DNA from: Gordonia sputi NBRC 100414
Lineage (GTDB): Bacteria; Actinomycetota; Actinomycetes; Mycobacteriales; Mycobacteriaceae
NCBI RefSeq assembly: GCF_000248055.1
Contig: NZ_BAFC01000113.1
Span: forward strand, 39,618-103,617
Length of the DNA stretch: 64,000 nucleotides
Reading direction: 5' to 3'
Below are positions 35,826 through 44,537 of this stretch, piece after piece. The notes under the pieces are model-generated. The model saw nothing but the letters and a program-made list of their open reading frames with translations. It did no database searches and was not told where the DNA came from. Positions within the stretch are counted from its first letter, which is position 1; the number at the start of each line of letters is the position of its first letter. Made by a program: the position numbers and the translations under genes.

Positions 35826-36850
35826 AAGGTCAACGCCTCGGCCATCTCGGGCGGGGCGATCAGGTCGCGCTCGCCGGTATCCACCAACTCCGTCCTGCCG
35901 TGATCGCGCCCTGCCAAACCGTGTCGAGCCACCAACGGCTGCAATCGATCTCGCAGCCATGACGAGTACTCCGCGGTGACATACGCGCCCCGGCCGTACA
36001 ACCCGTTGTACTTGCGCACCAGCGCCGGATGATTAGCGGCAAGCCAATTCATGAACCACGGCTTGGTCGAACTGCGCAGATGCATCGGGAACGCGGTCAC
36101 CCCGGCCGCCCCGGCGTCGGCGAGCGCACCGAGCAGCGCGTCGAGGTGCGCGGTGGAATCGCTCAGATACGGAATGACCGGCGCAACCATCACGTGTGGC
36201 GCAAATCCCGCCTCGGCGATCGCACGGATCAGCTCCAACCGTGCCCGCGGCGACGGCGTTCCCGGTTCGATCTGCTTCTGCAGGTCGTCGTCGAAGATGG
36301 CCAGCGACACTCCGATACTCACCGGGATCTGAGCCGACGCCTGGCGCAACAGCGGTAGATCTCGACGTAGCAGTGTGCCCTTGGTCAGGATCGACAACGG
36401 CGTCCCCGATTCGGCGAGCGCGGTGATCACGCCGGGCATCAGCCGATATCGACCCTCAGCACGCTGATACGGATCGGTGTTGGTGCCCAATGCGACGGTC
36501 TCCCGTTGCCACGAACGTCGTCGGAGTTCTTTGCGCAACACCGCGGCGACGTTGAGCTTGACCACCACCTGCGAATCGAAGTCGAGCCCGGCGTCGAGGT
36601 CGAGGTACTCGTGCGTCGGCCGCGCGAAGCAGTATCGGCACGCGTGCGAACATCCACGAAATGTGTTGACCGTGAACCGGAACGGCAATCCCGACCCCTC
36701 CGGCATGGCATTGAGCGCACTCTTGGCGAGCACCTCGTGAAAGGTGATGCCCTCGAACTCCGGAGTCTGCACCGACCGCACGAGTCCTGCACGCGCGAAA
36801 CCGGGTAGCGCGCCGTCGTCGACTTCGACCACCTGTTCGGACCACCTCAT
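35819..36850 (-). CDS. Rv2578c-family radical SAM protein
   Basis: A 343-residue radical SAM enzyme. The [4Fe-4S] motif is [11 protein letters not shown] (Cx3Cx2C) near residue 67, within a typical TIM-barrel sequence ([45 protein letters not shown]). It resembles the Rv2578c family, related to spore-photoproduct-lyase-like SplB proteins by motif, though the substrate is unknown. ATG at 36850 is preferred over 36919 since it begins at the conserved MRWSEQ. A LexA-like box lies 9 bp upstream and the gene is adjacent to imuA'B, suggesting a DNA-damage role. Its stop lies in a tandem repeat. Confidence 0.85.
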   Translation of the reverse strand: MRWSEQVVEVDDGALPGFARAGLVRSVQTPEFEGITFHEVLAKSALNAMPEGSGLPFRFTVNTFRGCSHACRYCFARPTHEYLDLDAGLDFDSQVVVKLNVAAVLRKELRRRSWQRETVALGTNTDPYQRAEGRYRLMPGVITALAESGTPLSILTKGTLLRRDLPLLRQASAQIPVSIGVSLAIFDDDLQKQIEPGTPSPRARLELIRAIAEAGFAPHVMVAPVIPYLSDSTAHLDALLGALADAGAAGVTAFPMHLRSSTKPWFMNWLAANHPALVRKYNGLYGRGAYVTAEYSSWLRDRLQPLVARHGLAGRDHGRTELVDTGERDLIAPPEMAEALTLF

Positions 36851-36859
36851 GGTGATGAG

Positions 36860-36875
36860 TCGAACATACGTACTA
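36860..36875. promoter_or_regulatory. LexA-like SOS box of the radical SAM gene
   Basis: TCGAACATACGTACTA has one perfect half-site (TCGAAC) and a second with one mismatch to GTTCTA. It ends 9 bp upstream of the start codon, the same geometry as at dnaE2. Confidence 0.65.
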
Positions 36876-36980
36876 GGCACTGTCAACCCGCGCTGCCATG
36901 ACCGCCATGTATGGACCACTGAACCGCCGACGGGCTCTCGACGGCCACGTCCCCGCGCGCCACGCGGCTATCATTTCCGT

Positions 36981-38312
36981 ATGTCACTCGCCGAGAGCTA
37001 CCGCACACCGGGTCCGCAGTACCTGGTGGCCGGCCGTTATCGGCTGAAATCCCGAATCGGCGGCGGTGGCATGGGCACCGTCTGGCTCGCCCGCGACCAA
37101 CTGCTCGATCGCGACGTCGCGGTCAAGCAGGTCCTCTCCACCGAGGGCCTCTCCGACGATTCCGCCGACAATGCCCGTAAGCGCGCGATGCGTGAGGGCA
37201 GGATTGCCGCGAAACTCGCCCATCGCAACGCGATCGCGATGCACGACGTTGCGCTCGACCGCGGTGAACCGTGGCTGGTGATGGAGTACCTTCCGTCACG
37301 GAGTATCGCCCAGATCCTCTACTCGGCAGGCACACTCGACGTCACCGAATCGGCCAAGATCGGCGCACAGGTCGCCGACGCCATGGCCGAGGCCCACGCC
37401 GCGGGCATCGTGCACCGAGACATCAAGCCCGGCAACATCCTCATCTCCGAATCGGGACGTCACGCGGGGCTGGTCAAACTCACCGATTTCGGTATCTCTC
37501 GCGCCAAGGACGATGTCTCCCTGACACAAACCGGCGTGATCACCGGCACCCCAGCATATTTCGCCCCCGAGGTCGCGCGCGGTGCCGAACCGTCTGAGGC
37601 ATCGGACGTGTACTCGCTGGGTGCGACGGTCTACACGATGGTCGAGGGCGAACCACCGTTCGGAGTCGACGACAACTCACTTGTCATGTTGCACAAGGTG
37701 GCTCGTGCGCAGATCAATCCGATGAAGCGGGCGGGCGCTCTCGAACCAGTGCTGCTGCACATGCTCGAGCCCAGTCCCACAAAGCGGATCACGATGGCAC
37801 AGGCCCGCGACGAACTCATCGCGGTCGCGTCGGGTGGCCGCGCCTCCGCCGACCAGGTACTGACGAGCCTGATTCCCCGCGCATCGGGTGCGGCAACCCT
37901 TCCCCCGCAGACGCCGCACGGCGCGGGCCCCGCAGGACCCGGCCAGACGTCGCAACCAGATTCGGCCCGTCCCGGTGGTTTCCCATCAGCCCGCCCCGTG
38001 TCAGACCAACTAACCTCCGGCACGTCGGTGGCCGCCGGATGGCAGACCCCACCGTCGCAACCTCGACACCACACTCTGGTCTCGTCGACACCGCCATTCC
38101 CGAGCGGCCAGTACCCGAGTGGCCAGTATCCAAGCGGGCAATACCCGAGTGGCCGGTATCAAGGCGAGCATTACCCGATCGACCCGTACGCGAGTCTTCC
38201 ACCCTCCCAACGAGCTTCGGGCACCTCGCCGACGGCCCTCGCGCTGGCGGTACTCGCCTTCTTCGTGGTGCTGGCCGTCGTGATCGTCCTCGCGATCGTC
38301 TTGATGCGCTGA
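36981..38312 (+). CDS. Serine/threonine protein kinase without an extracellular sensor domain
   Basis: A 443-residue Hanks-type (Pkn) kinase. [10 protein letters not shown]-loop (27-35), K49 (VAVK), HRD with D147, DFG (169-171) and activation loop [18 protein letters not shown] are intact, so it should be active. A Pro/Ser-rich linker follows, including four SGQYP-type pentads from a 15-bp repeat. One membrane helix (about 420-441) ends at MR, so nothing lies outside the cell, unlike PASTA or beta-propeller Pkn kinases. ATG at 36981 gives the natural N-terminus. It is convergent with the response-regulator gene. Confidence 0.88.
   Translation: MSLAESYRTPGPQYLVAGRYRLKSRIGGGGMGTVWLARDQLLDRDVAVKQVLSTEGLSDDSADNARKRAMREGRIAAKLAHRNAIAMHDVALDRGEPWLVMEYLPSRSIAQILYSAGTLDVTESAKIGAQVADAMAEAHAAGIVHRDIKPGNILISESGRHAGLVKLTDFGISRAKDDVSLTQTGVITGTPAYFAPEVARGAEPSEASDVYSLGATVYTMVEGEPPFGVDDNSLVMLHKVARAQINPMKRAGALEPVLLHMLEPSPTKRITMAQARDELIAVASGGRASADQVLTSLIPRASGAATLPPQTPHGAGPAGPGQTSQPDSARPGGFPSARPVSDQLTSGTSVAAGWQTPPSQPRHHTLVSSTPPFPSGQYPSGQYPSGQYPSGRYQGEHYPIDPYASLPPSQRASGTSPTALALAVLAFFVVLAVVIVLAIVLMR
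38102..38161. repeat. 15-bp tandem repeat x4 encoding SGQYP pentads in the kinase linker
   Basis: Units at 38102-38116, 38117-38131, 38132-38146 and 38147-38161 differ mostly at silent positions, so the repeated peptide seems to be maintained. Confidence 0.85.
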
Positions 38313-38348
38313 GACACACTCGCACTGAAACACACTCGCGCTGAGCCT
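38308..38348. repeat. 16-bp tandem repeat x2.5 starting at the kinase stop codon
   Basis: GCTGAGACACACTCGC (38308-38323), ACTGAAACACACTCGC (38324-38339) and GCTGAGCCT follow one another; the first includes the kinase TGA at 38310-38312. Confidence 0.8.
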
Positions 38349-39043
38349 CAACCGATGTGGCGAGTGGCCGCCCACCGGGTCAACGCATTTCGGTTGGACT
38401 GCTGAGTCTTCCGCAAGACGTTCGACGCGTGGGTTTCGACGGTTTTGATCGAGATGAACAACTCTTCGGCGATCTCGCGGTAGGTGTATCCGCGCGCCAA
38501 CAGACGCAACACCTCGAGTTCTCGCCTTGTGAGAGAGTCGAGTTCGGGATCGAGGGCGGGCTCGGGCACCGACGACTTCCCGGTGAACGAATCGAGCACG
38601 AATCCGGCGAGCCGCGGACTGAATACCGCATCGCCGTCTGCGACACGTCGGACCGCGTCCGCGAGTTCCCGACCGTCGATCGTCTTGGTCACGTACCCGC
38701 GTGCGCCCGCCCTGATCGTGGCGATCACATCCTCGGCGGCGTCGGACACGCTGAGCGCGAGGAAGACGGGCGCGTCGTCGCCCAATGTCTCTGTGACACC
38801 GCGCAATACGGAGACACCACCGCCCGCGGGCATGTGTACGTCGAGGAGCACGACGTCTGGCCGCAGTCGCGTGATCGCAGTGATCGAATCGGCGACGGTG
38901 CCCGCCTCGCCGACCACGTGCAATCCCGGTTCGTCGGCGAGTTCGGCGCGTACACCCGAGCGGAACACCGCGTGGTCGTCGACGAGAAACACGCGGCACA
39001 ATGCGCTCTGTGCATCCGGCCCGGCGGTCGCGTTCTCGTTCAT
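38348..39043 (-). CDS. NarL/LuxR-type response regulator (LiaR-like)
   Basis: A 231-residue two-component regulator. Receiver domain: VDDHAVFRSGV near 20, phospho-acceptor Asp in VVLLDVHMPAGG, and KTIDG lysine. C-terminal LuxR HTH: LTRRELEVLRLLARGYTYREIAEELFISIKTVETHASNVLRKT pattern (broken here only for display). The ATG at 39043 overlaps the kinase stop as ATGA. With the PspC-domain histidine kinase encoded upstream it forms a LiaSR-like envelope-stress pair, and probably controls the divergent PspC/LiaF-like gene. Confidence 0.9.
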   Translation of the reverse strand: MNENATAGPDAQSALCRVFLVDDHAVFRSGVRAELADEPGLHVVGEAGTVADSITAITRLRPDVVLLDVHMPAGGGVSVLRGVTETLGDDAPVFLALSVSDAAEDVIATIRAGARGYVTKTIDGRELADAVRRVADGDAVFSPRLAGFVLDSFTGKSSVPEPALDPELDSLTRRELEVLRLLARGYTYREIAEELFISIKTVETHASNVLRKTQQSNRNALTRWAATRHIG

Positions 39044-40344
39044 CGTGCCTTCCCGTGGTCGATCGACTCGTCGGTGTGCGTGGCTTCCTGCGTGGCCTCG
39101 TGCGCGTCGTCGTGGCCATCGCTATCCGCGTCGGCGTGCGTCGTGGGACGCGGCATGATCAGTCGGATGTTCGTGCCGCGCCCCGGCGTCGAATCGATAC
39201 GTGCCTGTCCCCCAGCACGTTCCACCCGAGACGTGATGGAGCGGGTAAGCCCCTGTCTGTCCGGGTCGACACCGTCGCGATCGAATCCGACGCCTCGATC
39301 GCGCACGAACACCTCGACCTCCTCGTCGCCCACCTCCATGTAGACGTCGACGCTACGCTCGCCGGAGTGCTTGGCCGCGTTGACGAGCGCCTCGCGCGTC
39401 GCGCCGATCAGAGCGGGCCAGCGTCGTACCTCGCTCCCCGGTCCGTGACGGGCTCCCTCGTCGGGCCGCAGATCACCGACGGTGATCACCTCGACCTCGA
39501 TCCCATACGTGTCTTCCACCTCTGCGCCGACCTCTCGGATCGACGCACTCAACGACGTGCCGCGCTGCGCGACGTCGCCGAAGAGCCACCCACGCAGCTC
39601 GCGCTCCTGACTGCGGGCCAACCGGGCAACCTCCTCGGGCTTGCCCGCCTGCTTCTGGATGAGCGCGAGGGTCTGCAGTACCGAGTCGTGCAGGTGCGAT
39701 GCGATCTCCTCGCGCTCGGCGTTTCGGATACGGGCGGCACGCTCCTCGTTCAGCGCGCGCCACAACCGCATCCACAGGGGCACGGTCAGCAGAACGACAC
39801 CGATCAACGTGGCCGCAACGGCGAGCAACGTGGTGCTCAAGCCGCCGTAGTTGCGTCTGCCCGCCACGACTATCACTGCAAGACCACCGACGACGAGAAC
39901 CGCGCCGCCCGCCAACCGTGTCCAGGTGAGCGCGGTGCTGTGGGGCGCGGTCTTCGACGTGTCGAACTCACGCCATACCAGGCCCGCACCGACCATGACG
40001 AACACGAACGGCACGAGATAGGCGGCAGGCGTTCCCGACGCCGCGAACCCGACAACGGTCATCGCAACCAGCGCGAGCACCGCGAGACCCAATGCCTGTC
40101 GACGCTCCCCCGGCGCGGGCGATTCGGTGTCGTTGCCCTGCGGGCAGAAGAACCACAGCAGTCCGTAGGCCAGCACACCGGCACCCGCCAGCGCAGCCAA
40201 CACCACAAACACCACACGGACGCGGAACGCATCGACGCCGAGATGGTCGGCAACGCCGCCCGCGACGCCACCGATGACCCGGCCCGCGTCACGCCGCACC
40301 AGCCGAGGGATCGGTGGCACGTCCGGGGCAGCAGGGGTACTCAC
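39040..40344 (-). CDS. PspC-domain sensor histidine kinase (LiaS-like)
   Basis: A sensor kinase of about 434 residues. An N-terminal PspC domain (VRRDAGRVIGGVAGGVADHLGV then a helix) is followed by about four more membrane helices, a HisKA_3 dimerisation domain with phospho-acceptor His in EREEIASHLHDSVLQ, and a HATPase_c domain (EALVNAAKHSG; VRDRGVGFD; GLTRSI). The tail is His/Asp/Glu-rich. Start is uncertain: GTG at 40344 gives the usual short leader; ATG at 40380 adds 12 residues. The stop overlaps the regulator ATG. It lies divergent from a second PspC protein, a LiaFSR-like layout. Confidence 0.85.
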   Translation of the reverse strand: MSTPAAPDVPPIPRLVRRDAGRVIGGVAGGVADHLGVDAFRVRVVFVVLAALAGAGVLAYGLLWFFCPQGNDTESPAPGERRQALGLAVLALVAMTVVGFAASGTPAAYLVPFVFVMVGAGLVWREFDTSKTAPHSTALTWTRLAGGAVLVVGGLAVIVVAGRRNYGGLSTTLLAVAATLIGVVLLTVPLWMRLWRALNEERAARIRNAEREEIASHLHDSVLQTLALIQKQAGKPEEVARLARSQERELRGWLFGDVAQRGTSLSASIREVGAEVEDTYGIEVEVITVGDLRPDEGARHGPGSEVRRWPALIGATREALVNAAKHSGERSVDVYMEVGDEEVEVFVRDRGVGFDRDGVDPDRQGLTRSITSRVERAGGQARIDSTPGRGTNIRLIMPRPTTHADADSDGHDDAHEATQEATHTDESIDHGKAR

Positions 40345-40462
40345 ACTTCGATACTGCCCCACACACCCCGGTCGCCACATCAGGGTTGTTCCCCGATTTC
40401 CGGGGGAACGTCAGGGTATGTCCCCGATGCCCACAGCACGCGATGCCGCCAGGATTGGACTC

Positions 40463-41818
40463 ATGGATGCCACACAAGTTCGCGGAGACATCGAACAGCT
40501 CTGGCACACGCGTCCCGTTCGCCCGGCGATTCCACGCACCGTCGCAGGTGTCTGCGCCGGCATCGCGTTCCGTTACCGCGTCGATCCGACGCTCGTGAAG
40601 GTGGCCTTCGTCGTCTCGACGCTGTTCGGTGGTAGCGGCCTGCTCCTCTACATCATCGGCTGGATCGCATTCCCCTCGAGCAGACTGTCGGCCGCCGGAC
40701 CCGCCAACGATCACAGCGCACACGGTCACGGCCGCCACCACAACCCGAAGTTCGTGATCGTCGTCGCCGTCGTGATCATCCTGGTGATGTCGTTCGGTCC
40801 GCACGGCACCTGGAGTTCGGGCGCCGTGCTCGGCACCGTCCTGATGGTGCTCGGCTGGTGGCTGCTGTTCCGTCGAACACCCACACCGCTTCCCGGTACC
40901 AGCGCCGACACGCTCGACGCGGGGCCGTCGGCCAGTTCGGATGAGTTCCAACGCTGGACTCCACGCGCGCTGCGCACCGGAGCAGCACCGACATTCGCGA
41001 GCTCGACGGGAGCGCCGGTCGCTGCCCCGACCCCCGCCGCCGTCGACGTCCCCACCGCACCTTGCGTCGACAGTGCCGACGCGGTGACCTCGGTGTTCAC
41101 CACCGCCGACCGTCAACCGCCCTCGTGGGACCCGCTCGGTGCCGCACGGTTCGCCTGGGATCTACCCGAACCCTCGACGCCGACGCCCCCCGCGGTACCG
41201 GAGAACCGACGCTCCTCGACTCGGGCATCGCTCCTCGTCGTCGGAGCGGCACTTCTGGTGGCGATGAGCGGTGTGGCGGCACACCAGGCGGGTGTCGAGT
41301 GGTTCACCCCGACACGCATTCTCTCCTTGGCCCTCGCGGTCGTGGGCGTTGGCCTGCTCACGCTCGCCGCGTTGCGTCGATCCACTGGGCGACGGCAGGT
41401 CGGACTCGTCCCCCTCACCGTCGCGTTGGGCGCGGCGGTCATCGTCACAGGCGCAACGACAACGTGGGTCGGACAGTCCGACGAGAGCGTCGTGCCGTCC
41501 GGCGGCGTGGGTCAGCGCATGTATAAGCCACTGTCCGAGAACGACATTCGCGACAGCTACTCGGTCACCATGGGCGCACTCGAACTCGACGTCCGCGACC
41601 TCACACTCACGTCGGACCGCACCGTCGACCTTCGTGCGGGCCTCGGCGAGGTGACCGTGCGGGTTCCGAAGGACATGAACGTGCGGGCGAACTGCACGTT
41701 GAATGTCGGTGACCCGCAGTGTCCAGAAGGGCTATCCGTCGGCACGGCCGGCGCCGACAAGCCGGTGTTGACGATCAACGCGCACGCCAACGTGGGCAGC
41801 GTGGAGGTGACCCGATGA
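40463..41818 (+). CDS. PspC/LiaF-like membrane protein
   Basis: A 451-residue protein. The N-terminus is a PspC domain (RPAIPRTVAGVCAGIAFRYRVDPTLVKVAFV), followed by several membrane helices, a Pro-rich cytoplasmic loop, three more helices and a C-terminal LiaF-type beta domain (TLTSDRTVDLRAGLGEVTVRVP; NAHANVGSVEVTR). In LiaFSR systems such a protein restrains the kinase until envelope damage. The start at 40463 (MDATQVRGD) is preferred over in-frame starts back to 40274, which would overlap the divergent kinase gene. Its stop overlaps the next ATG as ATGA. Confidence 0.82.
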   Translation: MDATQVRGDIEQLWHTRPVRPAIPRTVAGVCAGIAFRYRVDPTLVKVAFVVSTLFGGSGLLLYIIGWIAFPSSRLSAAGPANDHSAHGHGRHHNPKFVIVVAVVIILVMSFGPHGTWSSGAVLGTVLMVLGWWLLFRRTPTPLPGTSADTLDAGPSASSDEFQRWTPRALRTGAAPTFASSTGAPVAAPTPAAVDVPTAPCVDSADAVTSVFTTADRQPPSWDPLGAARFAWDLPEPSTPTPPAVPENRRSSTRASLLVVGAALLVAMSGVAAHQAGVEWFTPTRILSLALAVVGVGLLTLAALRRSTGRRQVGLVPLTVALGAAVIVTGATTTWVGQSDESVVPSGGVGQRMYKPLSENDIRDSYSVTMGALELDVRDLTLTSDRTVDLRAGLGEVTVRVPKDMNVRANCTLNVGDPQCPEGLSVGTAGADKPVLTINAHANVGSVEVTR

Positions 41819-42096
41819 ACGACTGGAGCCCAAAAGGCATGAAAACAGAAGGCATGGAGACAGACGGCAAGGGAACAGTCGGCATGGAAACAGGGAGCAC
41901 CGGGCAGGCTGGTGATGCCGTCGGCCGCCGCGCCCCCGGGCTCGCCCGCCTCGGCATCGCCGCGATCGCGGTGGCGATCTGGGGCCTGACCGATACGCCC
42001 GGTCTCCCATCGGCATCGGTCCTCGGCTGGGGCGTCGTCGGGATCGGGCTGATCGTCGGCCTGGTGCTCCTGGTCAGCGGCGCGCGACGCCGATAG
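41815..42096 (+). CDS. Small membrane protein of the PspC operon
   Basis: A 93-residue protein with an N-terminal segment made of four imperfect pentads (KGMKTEGMETDGKGT...), then two hydrophobic helices (GLARLGIAAIAVAIWGLTD; LGWGVVGIGLIVGLVLLVSGA) and a basic end (RRR). The ATGA overlap with the LiaF-like gene indicates coupled translation. I recognise no family. The repeated N-terminus comes from a 15-bp tandem array. It may be a small partner of the envelope-stress system. Confidence 0.75.
   Translation: MNDWSPKGMKTEGMETDGKGTVGMETGSTGQAGDAVGRRAPGLARLGIAAIAVAIWGLTDTPGLPSASVLGWGVVGIGLIVGLVLLVSGARRR
41836..41895. repeat. 15-bp tandem repeat x4 in the small membrane protein gene
   Basis: Units at 41836, 41851, 41866 and 41881 follow GGCATGGAAACAG-NN. 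They are purine-rich on this strand and in frame. Confidence 0.85.
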
Positions 42097-42121
42097 CGTT
42101 CGCCCTACTCCCGCTCGGCTG

Positions 42122-43750
42122 CTACTCCCACTCGATGGTGCCCGGCGGCTTGCTCGTGACGTCGAGGACGACGCGGTTCACGTCGGGCACCTCGTTGGTG
42201 ATGCGCGTGGAGATCGTCTCGAGGACCTCGTATGGCACGCGTGTCCAGTCGGCGGTCATCGCGTCCTCGCTCGATACCGGCCGGAGGACGATCGGATGCC
42301 CGTAGGTGCGGCCGTCGCCTTGGACGCCGACGCTGCGCACGTCGGCCAGCAACACCACGGGGCACTGCCAGATCTGGTGATCGAGACCCGCGGCGGTCAG
42401 CTCCTCGCGGGCGATGAGGTCGGCTTTGCGCAGCATCGAGAGGCGGTCGGCGGTCACGTCGCCGACGATGCGGATGGCGAGACCGGGTCCGGGGAATGGC
42501 TGACGCCCCACGATCTCCTCGGGCAGACCGAGTTCACGTCCGACCGCTCGCACCTCGTCCTTGAACAACAACCGCAAGGGCTCGACGAGACTGAACTCGA
42601 GATCGTCTGGCAGCCCGCCGACATTGTGGTGGCTCTTGATGTTCGCGGTGCCGCTACCGCCACCGGATTCGACGACGTCGGGGTACAGCGTGCCCTGGAC
42701 CAGGAAGTCGACCTTGTCGCCGTCGGCCGCCCGATCGCCGAGCACGTCACTGACCGCACCTTCGAACGAGCGGATGAACTCGCGTCCGATGATCTTGCGT
42801 TTCGTCTCGGGATCGCTGACGCCGGACAGTTCGGTGAGGAACTTGTCGGCGGCGTCGACCGTCACCAGCCGCGCACCGGTGGCGGCGACGAAGTCGTGCT
42901 CGACCTGCTCACGCTCACCGGCACGAAGCAGTCCGTGGTCGACGAACACGCAGGTCAGACGGTCGCCGATGGCTCGCTGAACGAGCGCTGCCGCAACCGC
43001 GGAGTCGACGCCGCCGGACAGACCGCAGATCGCGAGGCCGTCGCCGATCTGGTCGGAGACCTGGTCGATCAGTGCGTCGGCGATGTTCGCGGGTGTCCAA
43101 TCGGCCTCGAGGCCCGCGATCTCGTAGAGGAACCGGGTGAGCACCTGCTGTCCGTGCGGCGTGTGCAGCACCTCGGGGTGGTACTGCACACCCGCCATCT
43201 TCGTCTCGACGGACTCGAACGCCGCGACGGGCGCACCGGGCGTCGACCCTGTCACGACGAAGCCCTCGGGCGCCACCTGCACGGCGTCGTTGTGGCTCAT
43301 CCACACGGGCTGGTTGCGGTCGAGACCGCGATGCAGCACGCCGTCGTCGGTGGCGGTGAACGTCGTGCGTCCGAACTCGCGCCCACCCGTGTTGGCCACC
43401 TCGCCGCCGAGCGCGGCAGCCATTGTCTGGAAGCCGTAGCAGATCCCGAACACGGGGATGCCCAGCTCGAGAATTGCGGGGTCGAGGCTCGGTGCGTCGT
43501 CGGCGTAGACCGACGCCGGCCCGCCGGACAGGATGATCGCGGCAGGATCCTTGGCCTTGAACTCGTCGATCGAGGCGTCGTGGGCGATGACCTCGGAGTA
43601 GATACGCGCCTCACGGACACGTCGAGCGATCAGTTGCGCATACTGTGCACCGAAGTCGACGACGAGGACCGGTCGCGGGCCCTCGACGAGCGTGTTCTCG
43701 GCAGAAGATCGGTCGGCAGGCGAGTTGTCGGCGGAAGAGTCTGTCACCAC
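42122..43750 (-). CDS. guaA: GMP synthase (glutamine-hydrolysing)
   Basis: A 542-residue enzyme aminating XMP to GMP. The N-terminal class I glutamine amidotransferase has [16 protein letters not shown] (nucleophile Cys) and a downstream HPEV His; the PP-loop ATPase domain has [13 protein letters not shown]; the C-terminal dimerisation domain ends KPPGTIEWE. The start is one of two adjacent GTG codons at 43750 or 43747. Its antisense strand is open throughout, a common high-GC artefact. It matches Rv3396c; with guaB2 and guaB3 nearby the window carries the IMP-to-GMP branch. Confidence 0.95.
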   Translation of the reverse strand: MVTDSSADNSPADRSSAENTLVEGPRPVLVVDFGAQYAQLIARRVREARIYSEVIAHDASIDEFKAKDPAAIILSGGPASVYADDAPSLDPAILELGIPVFGICYGFQTMAAALGGEVANTGGREFGRTTFTATDDGVLHRGLDRNQPVWMSHNDAVQVAPEGFVVTGSTPGAPVAAFESVETKMAGVQYHPEVLHTPHGQQVLTRFLYEIAGLEADWTPANIADALIDQVSDQIGDGLAICGLSGGVDSAVAAALVQRAIGDRLTCVFVDHGLLRAGEREQVEHDFVAATGARLVTVDAADKFLTELSGVSDPETKRKIIGREFIRSFEGAVSDVLGDRAADGDKVDFLVQGTLYPDVVESGGGSGTANIKSHHNVGGLPDDLEFSLVEPLRLLFKDEVRAVGRELGLPEEIVGRQPFPGPGLAIRIVGDVTADRLSMLRKADLIAREELTAAGLDHQIWQCPVVLLADVRSVGVQGDGRTYGHPIVLRPVSSEDAMTADWTRVPYEVLETISTRITNEVPDVNRVVLDVTSKPPGTIEWE

Positions 43751-43781
43751 CCCATTCTATGCGTGCGCACCGACGCCATCA

Positions 43782-43819
43782 CCGCGCAGGCGGTACCCGT
43801 CACCGCCGCGCAGGCGGTG
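43782..43819. repeat. Two-copy 24-bp-period repeat in the guaA-bioY intergenic region
   Basis: CCGCGCAGGCGGT occurs at 43782 and 43806. Each copy, with the preceding base, can form a small hairpin (ACCGC/GCGGT). Confidence 0.6.
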
Positions 43820-43861
43820 CCCTCGGAGCGCAGGTGGCGCCGTGGGATACTCCATGTCGAT

Positions 43862-44515
43862 ATGAGCACCTCAGACGAGCGCGAAAAGGCCAGGTCATCC
43901 GCCGACAGGCCGGGACGGCGATGGCTGTCCCTGTCGATCTCCGACATCACCCAGGCCGCCGTGTTCGCCGCACTGATCGCCGCACTCGGCTTGCCGGGAC
44001 AGATCAGCGTCGGCAGCGCGGGCGTACCCATCACCTTCCAGACCCTCGGCGTGATGCTGACCGGAGCCATCCTCGGCCCCAAGAAGGGCACGCTGGCGGT
44101 CGTCATCTTCATGGTCCTCGCGATCGCGGGACTCCCGATCCTCTCGGGCGGTCGCAACGGATTGACCGCGCTGTCGTCGCCGACGGCCGGGTTCTTCGTC
44201 GGCTTCCTGCCCGGCGTATTCGTGATCGGGTTGCTGACGGCGTTCATGATGCCGCGCTATCGAATCCTGCTGGGCATCGTGGCGAATCTGATCGGCGGAG
44301 TGCTGGTGATCTACATCTGCGGCACCATCGGCCTGATGATCCGCGCCGACCTCACGCTGTGGGCGGCGATCGCGGCCAACGGCTGGTTCATCGCAGGCGA
44401 TGCCGTCAAGGCGGTGATCGCGGCGCTCGTCGCCAGCCAGGTACATCGAGGGTGGCCGGGCCTCATCACCCCACTGCGCATCCGACGTGGACGCGTCGTC
44501 GCACTCACCGCATGA
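43862..44515 (+). CDS. bioY: Biotin transporter substrate-binding component BioY
   Basis: A 217-residue S-component of an ECF transporter. About six hydrophobic helices, with the BioY signatures GVPITFQTLGVMLTGAILGPKKG and SSPTAGFFVGFLPG. It binds extracellular biotin with high affinity and works with BioM and BioN encoded next. The frame remains open far upstream through the guaA antisense strand; the ATG at 43862 gives a proper N-terminus. The stop codon lies in a 15-bp duplication. Confidence 0.92.
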   Translation: MSTSDEREKARSSADRPGRRWLSLSISDITQAAVFAALIAALGLPGQISVGSAGVPITFQTLGVMLTGAILGPKKGTLAVVIFMVLAIAGLPILSGGRNGLTALSSPTAGFFVGFLPGVFVIGLLTAFMMPRYRILLGIVANLIGGVLVIYICGTIGLMIRADLTLWAAIAANGWFIAGDAVKAVIAALVASQVHRGWPGLITPLRIRRGRVVALTA

Positions 44516-44533
44516 CAACTCACCGCATGGACC
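44504..44533. repeat. 15-bp duplication across the bioY stop codon
   Basis: CTCACCGCATGACAA at 44504 is followed by CTCACCGCATGGACC at 44519. The first 11 bp are identical; the copy contains the final Leu-Thr-Ala and TGA. Confidence 0.8.
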
Positions 44534-44537
44534 TCGC

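Noticed and set aside
35658..35960. A minus-strand frame with VLSRA-type pentad repeats
   Set aside because: It overlaps the radical SAM gene in another frame and arises from the 15-bp array; coding is unlikely.
42296..44515. A 739-codon plus-strand frame through the whole antisense of guaA into bioY
   Set aside because: High-GC antisense frames are often open; only the BioY part from 43862 has family sequence and a proper start.
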